Origin: an uncultured Lachnospiraceae bacterium
Lineage (GTDB): Bacteria > Bacillota > Clostridia > Lachnospirales > Lachnospiraceae
Direction of reading: 5' to 3'
DNA: 64,000 nt
NCBI GenBank assembly: GCA_902775555.1
Contig: CACYMQ010000005.1
Location: 105,126-169,125 of the forward strand
Shown: positions 52,455 through 60,886 of the stretch, piece after piece
How the letters are laid out: each line of letters starts with the position of its first letter
Position numbering within the stretch: the first letter of the stretch is position 1
Translations under genes and position numbers: made by a program
The notes under the pieces: generated by a model
Told to the model about the DNA's origin: nothing
Databases searched by the model: none
Seen by the model: the letters and a program-made list of their open reading frames with translations, nothing else

Positions 52455-53677
52455 TGAAACAAGATAACAAACTGTTGGACAGAATGCTTCCGTTGATTGG
52501 GAGAAAGGAGCCTCTTTTTACTCGGGATATGGAAAAGTGGGAGGAGGATATTTATTCTATGATCCATGACTCCAGATTTCTTGTAATAGGAGGGGCTGGA
52601 ACTATAGGTTCTTCTATCTGTAGAGAGATCTATGCGAGAGATCCGAAGTTACTACATGTAGTTGATATAAGTGAGAATAATCTGGTCGAGCTTGTTCGGG
52701 ATATTCGATCTTCCATCGGTTATGGGACTGGTGAGTTTGCTACTTATGCTTTGGATTGTGGGTCTTATATTTTTGATTGCTTCCTTAAAGAAACAATTGA
52801 CAGGATTGGTGGATATGATTATGTGTTTAACACTTCAGCCTTGAAACATGTTCGTTCGGAAAAAGACCCATATACGCTGATGAGGATGATTGATACGAAT
52901 ATTTTCTATACAGAGAAAACTATGAAACAGGCGGCGGACTTTGGGGCGAAGAAGTATTTCTGTGTATCTACTGACAAGGCGGCAAATCCTGTTAATATGA
53001 TGGGAGCCAGTAAACGGATTATGGAGTATTTTTTAAACCGCATGAGCTTGAGTTTGCCTGTTTCTACAGCGAGATTTGCAAATGTTGCTTTCTCTGATGG
53101 TTCTTTATTATATGGTTTTAATCGACGCCTTGAAAAAGGACAACCGTTAGCGGCGCCAAGTGATGTGCGTCGGTATTTTGTGACGCCAAAGGAGGCGGGG
53201 CTTCTTTGTATTTTCTCTTGTATGACGGGCGGGAATAGAGATATATATTTTCCCAAAATGGATGAGAGAATTAATATGGTCACATTTAGCAGCATTGCTG
53301 AGAAGTATTTGGAAAGTCTCGGATATGAACCGGTAAGATGCAACACGGAACAGGAAGCTCGGGAAAGGGTGGATGAGTTAAAAGACCAAATGAAGTATCC
53401 GGTATACTTTTTCACCAGTGATACCACAGGCGAGAAGGATTTTGAAGAGTTTTATACGGATAATGAGACGTTGGATTTGGAGCGCTTTGACAGCATCGGA
53501 ATAGTGAAGAAGGAAGTTGACTATGAAGAGGAAAAACTAAATCGTTTTACTGTGAAAATTGATGAAATAAAAAAAAGAGGAAGATGGACAAGAAGAGATT
53601 TAATTGAACTATTTAATTGGATGATTCCGGAATTTCATCACAAAGAAACAGGACGGTTCCTGGATGGGAGAATGTGA
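52454..53677 (+). CDS. legB: Nucleotide-sugar 4,6-dehydratase (LegB/CapD family)
   Basis: A protein of about 407 residues of the polysaccharide-biosynthesis SDR group. FLVIGGAGTIGSSICREIY is the NAD site and STDKAANPVNMMGASKR the active site, with Met in place of the usual Tyr as in several dehydratases of this group. Together with LegC and PtmE it fits the GDP-GlcNAc 4,6-dehydratase step of legionaminic synthesis. The ATG at 52454 overlaps the legI stop (TGATG). It is followed by a 290-base decayed gap and a truncated legC. Confidence 0.85.
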   Translation: MKQDNKLLDRMLPLIGRKEPLFTRDMEKWEEDIYSMIHDSRFLVIGGAGTIGSSICREIYARDPKLLHVVDISENNLVELVRDIRSSIGYGTGEFATYALDCGSYIFDCFLKETIDRIGGYDYVFNTSALKHVRSEKDPYTLMRMIDTNIFYTEKTMKQAADFGAKKYFCVSTDKAANPVNMMGASKRIMEYFLNRMSLSLPVSTARFANVAFSDGSLLYGFNRRLEKGQPLAAPSDVRRYFVTPKEAGLLCIFSCMTGGNRDIYFPKMDERINMVTFSSIAEKYLESLGYEPVRCNTEQEARERVDELKDQMKYPVYFFTSDTTGEKDFEEFYTDNETLDLERFDSIGIVKKEVDYEEEKLNRFTVKIDEIKKRGRWTRRDLIELFNWMIPEFHHKETGRFLDGRM

Positions 53678-53967
53678 TAGTAATCTAAGATAAAACAGAG
53701 ATAATCATATGGAGTACTCATTAGAAGGCTTAGAATAACGTGCGAAAGTGGAGAATAAAAAGAAGAACAAAGGCAAACTTTTTTATGAACCGAGGTTGAA
53801 TACGTAGGGGCTTAGAGCAAGTTTCCAGGTTTCGGATGTCGTGAAAATCGATTATCCTGATGAGTTTTTTATACATTGATTGAATCAAGCAGCTGGATTA
53901 TGGATAGTTCCTTTGTATACTGATTGCGACAACTGTCAAATAATTAAAAGAATGAGAGAAAGTACAG
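53678..53967 (+). other. AT-rich gap with possible promoter
   Basis: No gene seen in 290 bases. It holds a small inverted repeat TTGATT-G-AATCAA at 53876-53888 and a possible promoter, TGGATT (53894-53899) with a 16-base spacer to TATACT (53916-53921), upstream of the truncated legC. The rest looks like decayed or spacer DNA. Confidence 0.4.
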
Positions 53968-54151
53968 ATGATACATTTAGCCATACCTAATCTGGAAGGA
54001 AAAGAAAGAGATTATTTGAATCGATGTATAGATACAACATTTGTTTCTTCCGTAGGTGAATATGTTGATCAGTTTGAGGAACTTGTGGCTGAGGCAACAG
54101 GAAGCCGGTATGCAGTTGCTACCTCTTCGGGAACAACAGGAATTCATGCGG
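53968..54151 (+). pseudogene. legC 5' fragment (aminotransferase remnant)
   Basis: The first 61 codons closely match the start of the intact legC at 55280 (NLEGKERDYLNRCIDTTFVSSVGEYV, quoted as the region of residues 8-33), ending TSSGTTGIHA. The match stops abruptly at about 54150, where sequence of a flippase gene begins. The open frame runs on to 54225 with unrelated residues. The PLP lysine and all later motifs are absent, so it is not functional. Confidence 0.88.
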
Positions 54152-54601
54152 GTGATGCCGCCGGTTGCCGCAGGCTGTTTTCTTCAATTCATTTATTCTT
54201 TGTACGTAAATGTGGAGCAGTTTGAGAAGAAGACGGTCGGTATGGCGATAGCCAGTTGTGTGGCGGTTCTGATCAATTATGCACTGAATGCAGTTTTCAT
54301 TCGGTTGTATGGATATGTGGCTGCTGCGTATACTACTTACGTATGTTATTTTTTGCTCATGATATTCCATATGCTTTTGGTGGCCAGGATCGGAAAAGCA
54401 GAGGTCTACCCTAACGGAAAAGTTCTTGTGATTGCAATCATTTTTTCAGCAATGATCTTTTCCGTAACATTCCTGTTGGAGATGACAGTTTTGCGATGGA
54501 TTATCATTATGGCATATGGAGTGGGACTCCTGATTCTTGCGATAAAATACAGAGAACCTATAAAGAATTTGCTCAAGCGAAAGGAAACTGAATCTATATG
54601 A
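54152..54601 (+). pseudogene. Flippase 3' fragment (Wzx remnant)
   Basis: About 149 codons of the C-terminal part of an MOP/Wzx flippase, beginning VMPPVAAGCFLQFIYSLYVNVE and holding about 4 transmembrane segments. The 5' two-thirds are missing. It is not a piece of the flippase at 47159, since the sequence differs. An ATG at 54056 opens the frame upstream, but those codons are out-of-frame legC DNA. Its stop overlaps the next gene as ATGA, so the original order flippase-methyltransferase is preserved. Confidence 0.82.
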
Positions 54602-55259
54602 AACAGACGATAGATCCTATCTGGGAGAAAATACATAGCACACAGGCCTGGGGCGGTATCCTTCCGAACAGCTGATACGTTTTGTTGCCAGAAACTATTA
54701 CGGGAAAGAAAGATCGAAAGTGCGAATCCTGGATTTTGGTTGTGGGCAGGGGGCATCCACTTGGTTCCTTGCAAGAGAAGGGTTTAATACCTACGCCTTT
54801 GACGGATCTGAGAGTGCTATACGAAAGGCGAAGGAACGTCTAGAGTCTGAAGGGCTGTATGCTTCATTTCAGGTTGCTGACGCAGCAGCTGTCGAATATC
54901 CGGATGAATTCTTTGATGCGGTTATCGACAATGTGTGTATTTATGCAAATCGCATAGATGATATTTTCAGGATGTATCAGATTGTTTATCGTATGTTGAA
55001 AAAGGGAGGAAAGCTTTTCTCTTCATGCTTTGGAGATGAACTCTATGGATATGATACGGGCGTTGAAATTGAAAAAGGCACATTTACCGATATCCAGGTC
55101 GGACCATTGAAAGATCGGGGAGTTACGCATATTTTTCGTCAGAAAGAACTAGAGGAACTGTTATCTGCAACAGGATTCAAGGATGTTCAGGTGGATTGGA
55201 ATCGGTATACGGATCATGGGGAACCGGTGCATCTGTTGATTGCTATTGCTGAAAAATGA
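54598..55259 (+). pseudogene. Class I SAM methyltransferase with frameshift
   Basis: The N-terminal frame MKQTIDPIWEKIHSTQAWGG runs into a stop at about 54675. The adjacent frame supplies the expected RYPSEQLIRFVARNYYGKE and continues to 55259 through ILDFGCGQGASTWFLA (SAM motif I). Restoring one base in the run TGGGGCGG near 54650 would give W-G-R-Y-P and a 220-residue protein. A GTG at 54720 could start a shortened form lacking 40 residues. It is either a pseudogene or a sequencing error in a G run. The target is unknown; N- or O-methylation of the nonulosonate is conceivable. Confidence 0.78.
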
Positions 55260-55279
55260 CCGACTGAAAGGTAGGAAAA

Positions 55280-56425
55280 ATGATAAACCTGGCAATTCCG
55301 AATCTGGAGGGAAAGGAAAGAGAATATCTGAACAAATGCATAGATACCACATTCGTTTCGTCCGTGGGTGAATATGTGAACCGTTTTGAGGATCAGGTCG
55401 CTAAGGTTACCGGAAGCAGGTATGCTGTTGCTACATCATCGGGGACTACAGGGCTTCATGCAGCGCTTACGGCTGTCGGTGTCAAGAGAGATGATCTGGT
55501 TATTATTCCGTCGTTTACTTTTATAGCAACGGCTAATGCGATAGCGCACTGTGGTGCAATGCCATGGTTGATGGATATCAGGGAAGAAGACTGGTGTTTG
55601 GACCCGGAAATCGTTGAAGCCGAGATTCGTTATACCTGTGTGTTGAAGGATGGAGCGCTTATTCACAGGGAGATGGGAAAAAGAGTGGCTGCATTGATGC
55701 CGGTTTACACTATTGGAAATCTTCCGGATATGAAAAGATTCCGGAGAATCGCAGATATGTATGGTATTCCACTCGTAGCGGATGCTGCATGTGCTATCGG
55801 TGCGAAGTGGCAGGGAGAGGACTTTGGAAGTTTTGCGGATCTGTCGGTGCTTTCATTTAACGGGAATAAGACAGTTACCTGCGGCGGCGGCGGCGCTGTG
55901 ATCGGAAATGACGAGAATCTACTGAAACTTGTAAAGCATCTGACAACCACCGCACGTGTCAGCAAAGAATATGACTTTGACATGGTGGGGTTCAATTATC
56001 GGATGACGAATCTGCAGGCAGCAGTCGGTTGTGCTCAATTGGAGCGATTGGACACTTTTCTTTCGAGAAAACGTTTTGTCCGGTCATATTATGAATCAAC
56101 CTTCAGTGATTTCGGAGTTAGTTCGTTTCCGGCAACGGATATGGCCTCATGCTGGTTCTCCGGGGTTATTCTTCCGGAAGGGAAAGGCGAGGAGGATGTG
56201 CGCGATATCTGTAAGAAACTTGCTGATGCAGGTGTAGAGGCTAGAGCTTTCTGGAAACCTGTACATCTCCAAAAACCATATCAAAGTGCGCGTATAAGTG
56301 CTATGAGGAACACAGAGGCTGTTTGGAACAGGATCATCACGCTTCCCTGCAGTACTGGAATAACAGAGGAAGAGCTGAAGATTGTTTGTGATATGGTAAG
56401 AATCATTTTGAAAGAACATCTATAG
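55280..56425 (+). CDS. legC: DegT/DnrJ/EryC1 aminotransferase (LegC family)
   Basis: A 381-residue PLP sugar aminotransferase, normal for the family. The PLP lysine is Lys197 in SFNGNKTVTCGGGG, with VADAACAIGAKW and GFNYRMTNLQAAVGCAQLERLD as supporting motifs. It would aminate the 4-keto-sugar made by LegB to a 4-amino-4,6-dideoxy sugar. A good site AAAGGTAGG precedes the ATG. A 5' fragment of a second copy lies at 53968. ptmE follows after 18 bases. Confidence 0.92.
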   Translation: MINLAIPNLEGKEREYLNKCIDTTFVSSVGEYVNRFEDQVAKVTGSRYAVATSSGTTGLHAALTAVGVKRDDLVIIPSFTFIATANAIAHCGAMPWLMDIREEDWCLDPEIVEAEIRYTCVLKDGALIHREMGKRVAALMPVYTIGNLPDMKRFRRIADMYGIPLVADAACAIGAKWQGEDFGSFADLSVLSFNGNKTVTCGGGGAVIGNDENLLKLVKHLTTTARVSKEYDFDMVGFNYRMTNLQAAVGCAQLERLDTFLSRKRFVRSYYESTFSDFGVSSFPATDMASCWFSGVILPEGKGEEDVRDICKKLADAGVEARAFWKPVHLQKPYQSARISAMRNTEAVWNRIITLPCSTGITEEELKIVCDMVRIILKEHL

Positions 56426-56443
56426 TGATGGGGGACGTAGTAT

Positions 56444-57496
56444 ATGGATCAGGTTGAAATTGGTAAGTATATAGGTGATCAGGGGATAACACTTTCTGAG
56501 GCCATGCGGGCTATTGATGAGAACGGAAACGGAGTTCTCTTCTTGGTGGACGTTGAGAAGAGACTTCGATTCAGTATATCGGACGGAGATGTCCGACGAT
56601 TTCTCCTGAAGGGGGGCAGAATGGAGGCTCCTGCCAAAGAGGCTGCGAATGCTAAACCTAAGTATGCTTATTCTTATGAGGAAGCAATATCGTTGTATCA
56701 TAAGAAAAACTGGGTGATCATCCCGGTCCTTGACATGAACGGCTGCATTACCGACCTTTATACAGGGGATGGAGTAAAGGAAAAAGACAGGGCAGTACTT
56801 CGGATTCCGGTCGTAATCAATGCAGGAGGAAAGGGAACACGCCTGGATCCCTTTACCAAGGTGCTTCCGAAACCTCTGATTCCGGTGGGAGAACTCCCGA
56901 TCATTGAGCATATCATGAAAGAATTCTCATCCTATCAGTGCAATGATTTTCACATGATCGTGAATTATAAAAAAGAGCTTATAAAAGCCTATTTTGAGTC
57001 GGGAAATGAGAAGCCATATCAGCTCACCTGGTATGATGAGGAAAAACCTCTGGGGACCGGAGGCGGATTATGCATGTTGAAAGGGAAGATGGACAGCACA
57101 TTTTTCTTCTCAAATTGCGATAATCTTCTGACAGCCAACTACGAGAGGATCCTGGCTTTCCATAAAGAAAATCAAAATGTGATTACAATGGTCTGCGCAT
57201 ACAAGAATCTTTCGATTCCATATGGTGTCGTTGAGATCGGAGTGAACGGGAGTATTGAGAAGATGAAGGAGAAACCTGTTTTTTCGTTTTTGACGAACAC
57301 GGGTATCTATGTTGTGGAACCTGAGGTCCTTGAAGATATTGAGGATCAGGTGCCGATCGGTTTCCCGGATGTGATTGAAAAGGAAAGAATGAAAGGCAGG
57401 AGGGTTGCTGTTTTTCCGGTCGGTGAAAGCGATTGGATGGATATGGGGCAAATGTCCGAATTGGAGAAGATGAGAATCAGATTGTATGGGGAATAG
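56444..57496 (+). CDS. ptmE: CBS-domain sugar-1-phosphate nucleotidyltransferase (PtmE-like)
   Basis: A 350-residue protein with an N-terminal CBS pair (about 1-120: LSEAMRAIDENGNGVLFLVD, WVIIPVLDMNGCITDLY) fused to a nucleotidyltransferase domain starting VVINAGGKGTRLDPFTKVLPKPLIPVG. This is the layout of PtmE, the glucosamine-1-P guanylyltransferase of the legionaminic pathway. WYDEEKPLGTGGGL and WMDMGQ are conserved. It lies between legC and a decayed FemAB-like gene. A 3' fragment of a second copy is at 58442. Confidence 0.87.
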   Translation: MDQVEIGKYIGDQGITLSEAMRAIDENGNGVLFLVDVEKRLRFSISDGDVRRFLLKGGRMEAPAKEAANAKPKYAYSYEEAISLYHKKNWVIIPVLDMNGCITDLYTGDGVKEKDRAVLRIPVVINAGGKGTRLDPFTKVLPKPLIPVGELPIIEHIMKEFSSYQCNDFHMIVNYKKELIKAYFESGNEKPYQLTWYDEEKPLGTGGGLCMLKGKMDSTFFFSNCDNLLTANYERILAFHKENQNVITMVCAYKNLSIPYGVVEIGVNGSIEKMKEKPVFSFLTNTGIYVVEPEVLEDIEDQVPIGFPDVIEKERMKGRRVAVFPVGESDWMDMGQMSELEKMRIRLYGE

Positions 57497-57544
57497 AAGA
57501 ACAGATCTTAGAAGTTGAGTGAATAAACGTGGAGGAAAAGTCAC

Positions 57545-58447
57545 ATTTTAAGGGTTTATACAAAAAAGAATGAGGAAGAGTGGAATCCCCTGGTAAAAAG
57601 CTTTTCCAACTGGGATATCTATTATCTTTATGAATACGTCAGAACGTTTATGCTTCACGGGGATGGTGAGCCGTTGCTTATCGAGTATCAGGATGAGGAG
57701 TCGCATTTCGGTTATGTTGCCATGAAACGTGATATTTCGGAGGATCCTCGCTTTTTCATGCTTTCTCCGGGGGCCTGCTTCGATCTGGACGCCCTATGGA
57801 TATGGAGGACCGCTTTCCGATGGAGATGTTCCGGAGGAGTCTCAGAAGCGATTTGCTTCAGAACTGCAGGAGTATTTGTGTGGGAGAGGGTATTGTTGAG
57901 CAGTTTGTCTGTTTTCATCCGTTACTTGGTAATCATGAAACGGTATCTCTGGCTTTTGAACTGCGGTATATGCATGATACTATTTATATCGATGCCTCTT
58001 CCGCGGACATGATCATGGCGAATATGGACAGCAAGAATCGGAATATGGTTCGGAAGGCTGCAAAAAACAGCGTCACAATAGAAAGAAAGCCTATAGACGC
58101 CTATGAAGAGTTTCTTCGAATGTATGAGGAAACCATGATGAAGGATCAGGCGTCTCAGTATTATTTTTTTGAAAAGGACTATTTCGAGGAACAGAGTTCC
58201 CTCAGGGATCATGCCTGTATCTTTTATGCCATGAGGGAAGAAATACCTATTGCAGGTGCTATATTCTATTTCACTGATCGGTTTTTGCATTATCATCTTG
58301 CAGGAACTCATACAGAATACAGAAAATATGCGCCGAGCAATCTGATGCTGTATGAGGAGGCCTGCTGGGCAAGCGAGAAGGGGATTGGCAAGTTCCATCT
58401 TGGAGGTGGAATGGCACCGGATGACAGCTTATTTGGTTTAAAAAAAC
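57545..58447 (+). pseudogene. FemAB/GNAT-like acyltransferase, decayed
   Basis: GGAGG at 57531-57535 is followed by ATT, not ATG, at 57545 and then LRVYTKKNEEEWN, suggesting a mutated start. The frame shifts near 57788 (the family's TPYGYGGP appears only after adding or dropping a base) and again near 57891, before EQFVCFHPLLGNHE. The C-terminal part (57796-58440) has HYHLAGTHTEYRKYAPSNLMLYE, typical of FemAB/GNAT-like proteins. The end is cut and joined to a ptmE fragment. It could have acylated the sugar once; it is unlikely to be active. Confidence 0.78.
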
Positions 58448-58735
58448 ATGAATATTCCTTATGGTGTTGTTGAAATGGGGATTAATGGTTCGATACAGGA
58501 AATGAAAGAATAACCGTTAGTGTCTTTTTTGACTAATACAGGTATATATATTGTTGAACCAGAGGTGATTGATGATATTGAAGATGGAGTATCAATGGGC
58601 TTTCCTGATATAATTGAAATGGAGCGCAAAAAAGGAAAAAAGGTTGCAGTGTTCCCTGTTAGTGAGAATGATTGGATGGATATGGGACAGCTTCCTGAAC
58701 TTGAAAAGATGAGGATAAGATTATATGGTGAATGA
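58442..58735 (+). pseudogene. ptmE 3' fragment
   Basis: The last 95 or so codons of a second ptmE: NIPYGVVEMGINGSIQEMKE, then an in-frame TAA at 58511-58513 where the intact copy has lysine, then SFLTNTGIYIVEPEVIDDIE and WMDMGQLPELEKMRIRLYGE. The nucleotide sequence is more AT-rich than the intact ptmE, so it comes from a different source and not from a recent local duplication. Its end overlaps the following decarboxylase gene. Confidence 0.88.
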
Positions 58736-59906
58736 TAGCATAAACCGAGAATTACAAACACCATGTTATGTTTTTGATGAAGGATTATTTATAAAGAATA
58801 TACAGGATTTTTATTCTGTTCTACATAAATACTTCGTTAATTCTATAATTGGGTATTCTTTTAAAACTAATTCTATTCCGAGAGTGATAAGGTTGGCAAA
58901 AGATAATGGGTGTTTTGCGGAAGTTGTATCTGATGATGAGTATAAGCTTGCAATAGAAATAGGTTTCAATCCAAAGGCAATAATATTTAATGGACCAGTT
59001 AAAGAAAAGGAAACATTCATTTATGCAATAAAAAACGGAAGCTTAATAAATATAGACTCTCAAAGAGAGATGAGTTGGTTGATCGAGAGCGGAATAAAAG
59101 CCGATATTGGAGTTAGGATAAACTTTGATTTAGAAAGACACATGCCAGGTCATACATCTACGGGGGAGCAAGGTGGCCGTTTCGGTTTCTGCTATGAAAA
59201 TGGCGAACTACATAATGTAATTTGTAAACTTAAGGCATACGGAATTAATATTTCAAGATTACATATGCATGTGAGTAATGCGTCGAAGGCGGTTGAGGTA
59301 TATCAATGCCTTGCGGAAAATGCTTGTAAGATTATTGAGGAGGAAAAACTTGGGGTTAACTGTATAGATTTTGGTGGGGGCTATTTTGGTGGTGGAGATA
59401 ACGGAAAACAATATGAGAAGTATGCTTCGGCTATCTATGAAACACTCAAGATATATGGAATGGAGAAGTGCTCTGTCATTGTAGAACCAGGAGCATCAGT
59501 TGTTGCCACCTGTTTTTGTTATTTGACAAGTGTTGTTGATGTAAAGAAAACCAACTATGGAAGTTTTGTAATTACGGATGGAACAAGACTTCATATCGAT
59601 CCTTTTTTTGTCAGGAGTAAATATAACTATTCTATTCTAAAGTGTAAAAGTTTAGCATCGGAAAAAAGTGTTCAGTGTATCTGTGGTTATACTTGCATGG
59701 AAAAAGATAGAATAATGAATACGAGTGATACGGATTTACAGGTGGGTGATAGAATTTGCTATGATATAGTAGGTAGTTACACGATGTGTTTTAACCCACT
59801 TTTTATAACATATCTTCCTAGGGTATATAGTTTGGTAGATAATAGTTATGAACTAATTCGCGAAAAATGGGGTGTGACTGAGTACATTCAGAAATGTAGG
59901 TGGTAA
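58725..59906 (+). CDS. PLP-dependent decarboxylase, Orn/DAP/Arg type III family
   Basis: A 393-residue fold-type III PLP protein related to diaminopimelate and carboxynorspermidine decarboxylases. The PLP lysine is Lys47 in GYSFKTNS. HMHVSN, GGGYFGGG, EPGASVV and the C-terminal CMEKD (about 324-328, the Cys-x-x-x-Asp of the partner active site) are present, so it looks catalytically competent. The substrate is unknown. It overlaps the ptmE fragment and is tightly followed by an ATP-grasp gene, suggesting that its amine product is ligated to something in the nonulosonate pathway. Confidence 0.8.
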   Translation: MVNDSINRELQTPCYVFDEGLFIKNIQDFYSVLHKYFVNSIIGYSFKTNSIPRVIRLAKDNGCFAEVVSDDEYKLAIEIGFNPKAIIFNGPVKEKETFIYAIKNGSLINIDSQREMSWLIESGIKADIGVRINFDLERHMPGHTSTGEQGGRFGFCYENGELHNVICKLKAYGINISRLHMHVSNASKAVEVYQCLAENACKIIEEEKLGVNCIDFGGGYFGGGDNGKQYEKYASAIYETLKIYGMEKCSVIVEPGASVVATCFCYLTSVVDVKKTNYGSFVITDGTRLHIDPFFVRSKYNYSILKCKSLASEKSVQCICGYTCMEKDRIMNTSDTDLQVGDRICYDIVGSYTMCFNPLFITYLPRVYSLVDNSYELIREKWGVTEYIQKCRW

Positions 59907-59908
59907 AT

Positions 59909-60886
59909 TTGAAAAATATACTAATATTAAATGCGGGAACACGAGATACGCTGATTCAAGACTTTCTAAAAACAGTGAATGATCAGTGCTCAATTATCGT
60001 TACAGATAATTATGAGTTGGCTCCGACAGTATATGAGACGCAAAAGCAATATGTTACCAAAAGATGGGATGAGGAAGGATATTGGGACGATATTATAGAT
60101 ATTTGTAAAACCGAAAATGTTGGATTGGTTTTAACACTTGTTGATCCTGAATTGGAACTCTTGGCTGAAAGAAAAAAAATATTCGAAGATATGGGGATTC
60201 TTGTTAATGTTGCCAATGTTGAAACGGTTCGGGATACGTTTGATAAATATAAAACAATATCTTATGTTATGCAACATGGATATAATTATATCAAATCCTA
60301 TATTGATTATGATTCTGCGAAAGAGGCAATTGATAATAAAGAGATAGTATTCCCGTTGATTACAAAACCAAGAAAAGGCAGTGGAAGCGCTGGCATTGAA
60401 CTGGTTAATAATACTATTAGACTTAAGCAAATCTGTGATGAGAATGAAGATGTTCTTATCCAAGAGTTTGTCAAAGGCCAAGAGATAGGCGTTGATGTAT
60501 TTGTTGATTTAATCACTGGAGAAGTTGTTTCGATTTTTGCCAAAAAAAAGCTCAAAATGAGAGCTGGAGAAACAGATAAAAGTGTTTCTTTTAAGGATAA
60601 TTCTTTGTTTTCGCTTATTAGTTCTTTTGCTCGCGAATTTGGATTGAAGGGTGTAAATGATATCGATGTTTTCGAACGAGATGGTAAGTACTATATTTCC
60701 GAAGTGAATCCGAGATTTGGTGGTGGATATGTACATGCGTATGCTGCTGGAGTAGATTTCCCCAAGATGCTATTAAATAACATGAATGGAATCACAAATA
60801 AGAATAGTATTGGAGAATATAGGGAAGATTTGTATATGATGAAATACTTTGCAATAAAGGTGATAGGAAAGGAAGAACTCAAGTGA
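59909..60886 (+). CDS. ATP-grasp ligase, CarB-like
   Basis: A protein of about 325 residues: MKNILILNAGTRDTLIQDFL (pre-ATP-grasp domain), then FPLITKPRKGSGSAGIELV (ATP loop), VLIQEFVKGQEIGVDVF and YYISEVNPRFGGGYVHA (metal site). ATP-grasp enzymes of this type join a carboxylate to an amine through an acyl-phosphate. The TTG at 59909 follows AGGTGG; GTG at 59900 is the alternative. It overlaps the legI2 start (GTGA). The neighbouring decarboxylase suggests the amine donor; this is inference. Confidence 0.82.
   Translation: MKNILILNAGTRDTLIQDFLKTVNDQCSIIVTDNYELAPTVYETQKQYVTKRWDEEGYWDDIIDICKTENVGLVLTLVDPELELLAERKKIFEDMGILVNVANVETVRDTFDKYKTISYVMQHGYNYIKSYIDYDSAKEAIDNKEIVFPLITKPRKGSGSAGIELVNNTIRLKQICDENEDVLIQEFVKGQEIGVDVFVDLITGEVVSIFAKKKLKMRAGETDKSVSFKDNSLFSLISSFAREFGLKGVNDIDVFERDGKYYISEVNPRFGGGYVHAYAAGVDFPKMLLNNMNGITNKNSIGEYREDLYMMKYFAIKVIGKEELK

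Noticed and set aside
53968-54225. Small 85-residue protein gene
   Set aside because: It is the legC 5' stump running into out-of-frame flippase DNA, not a real small protein.
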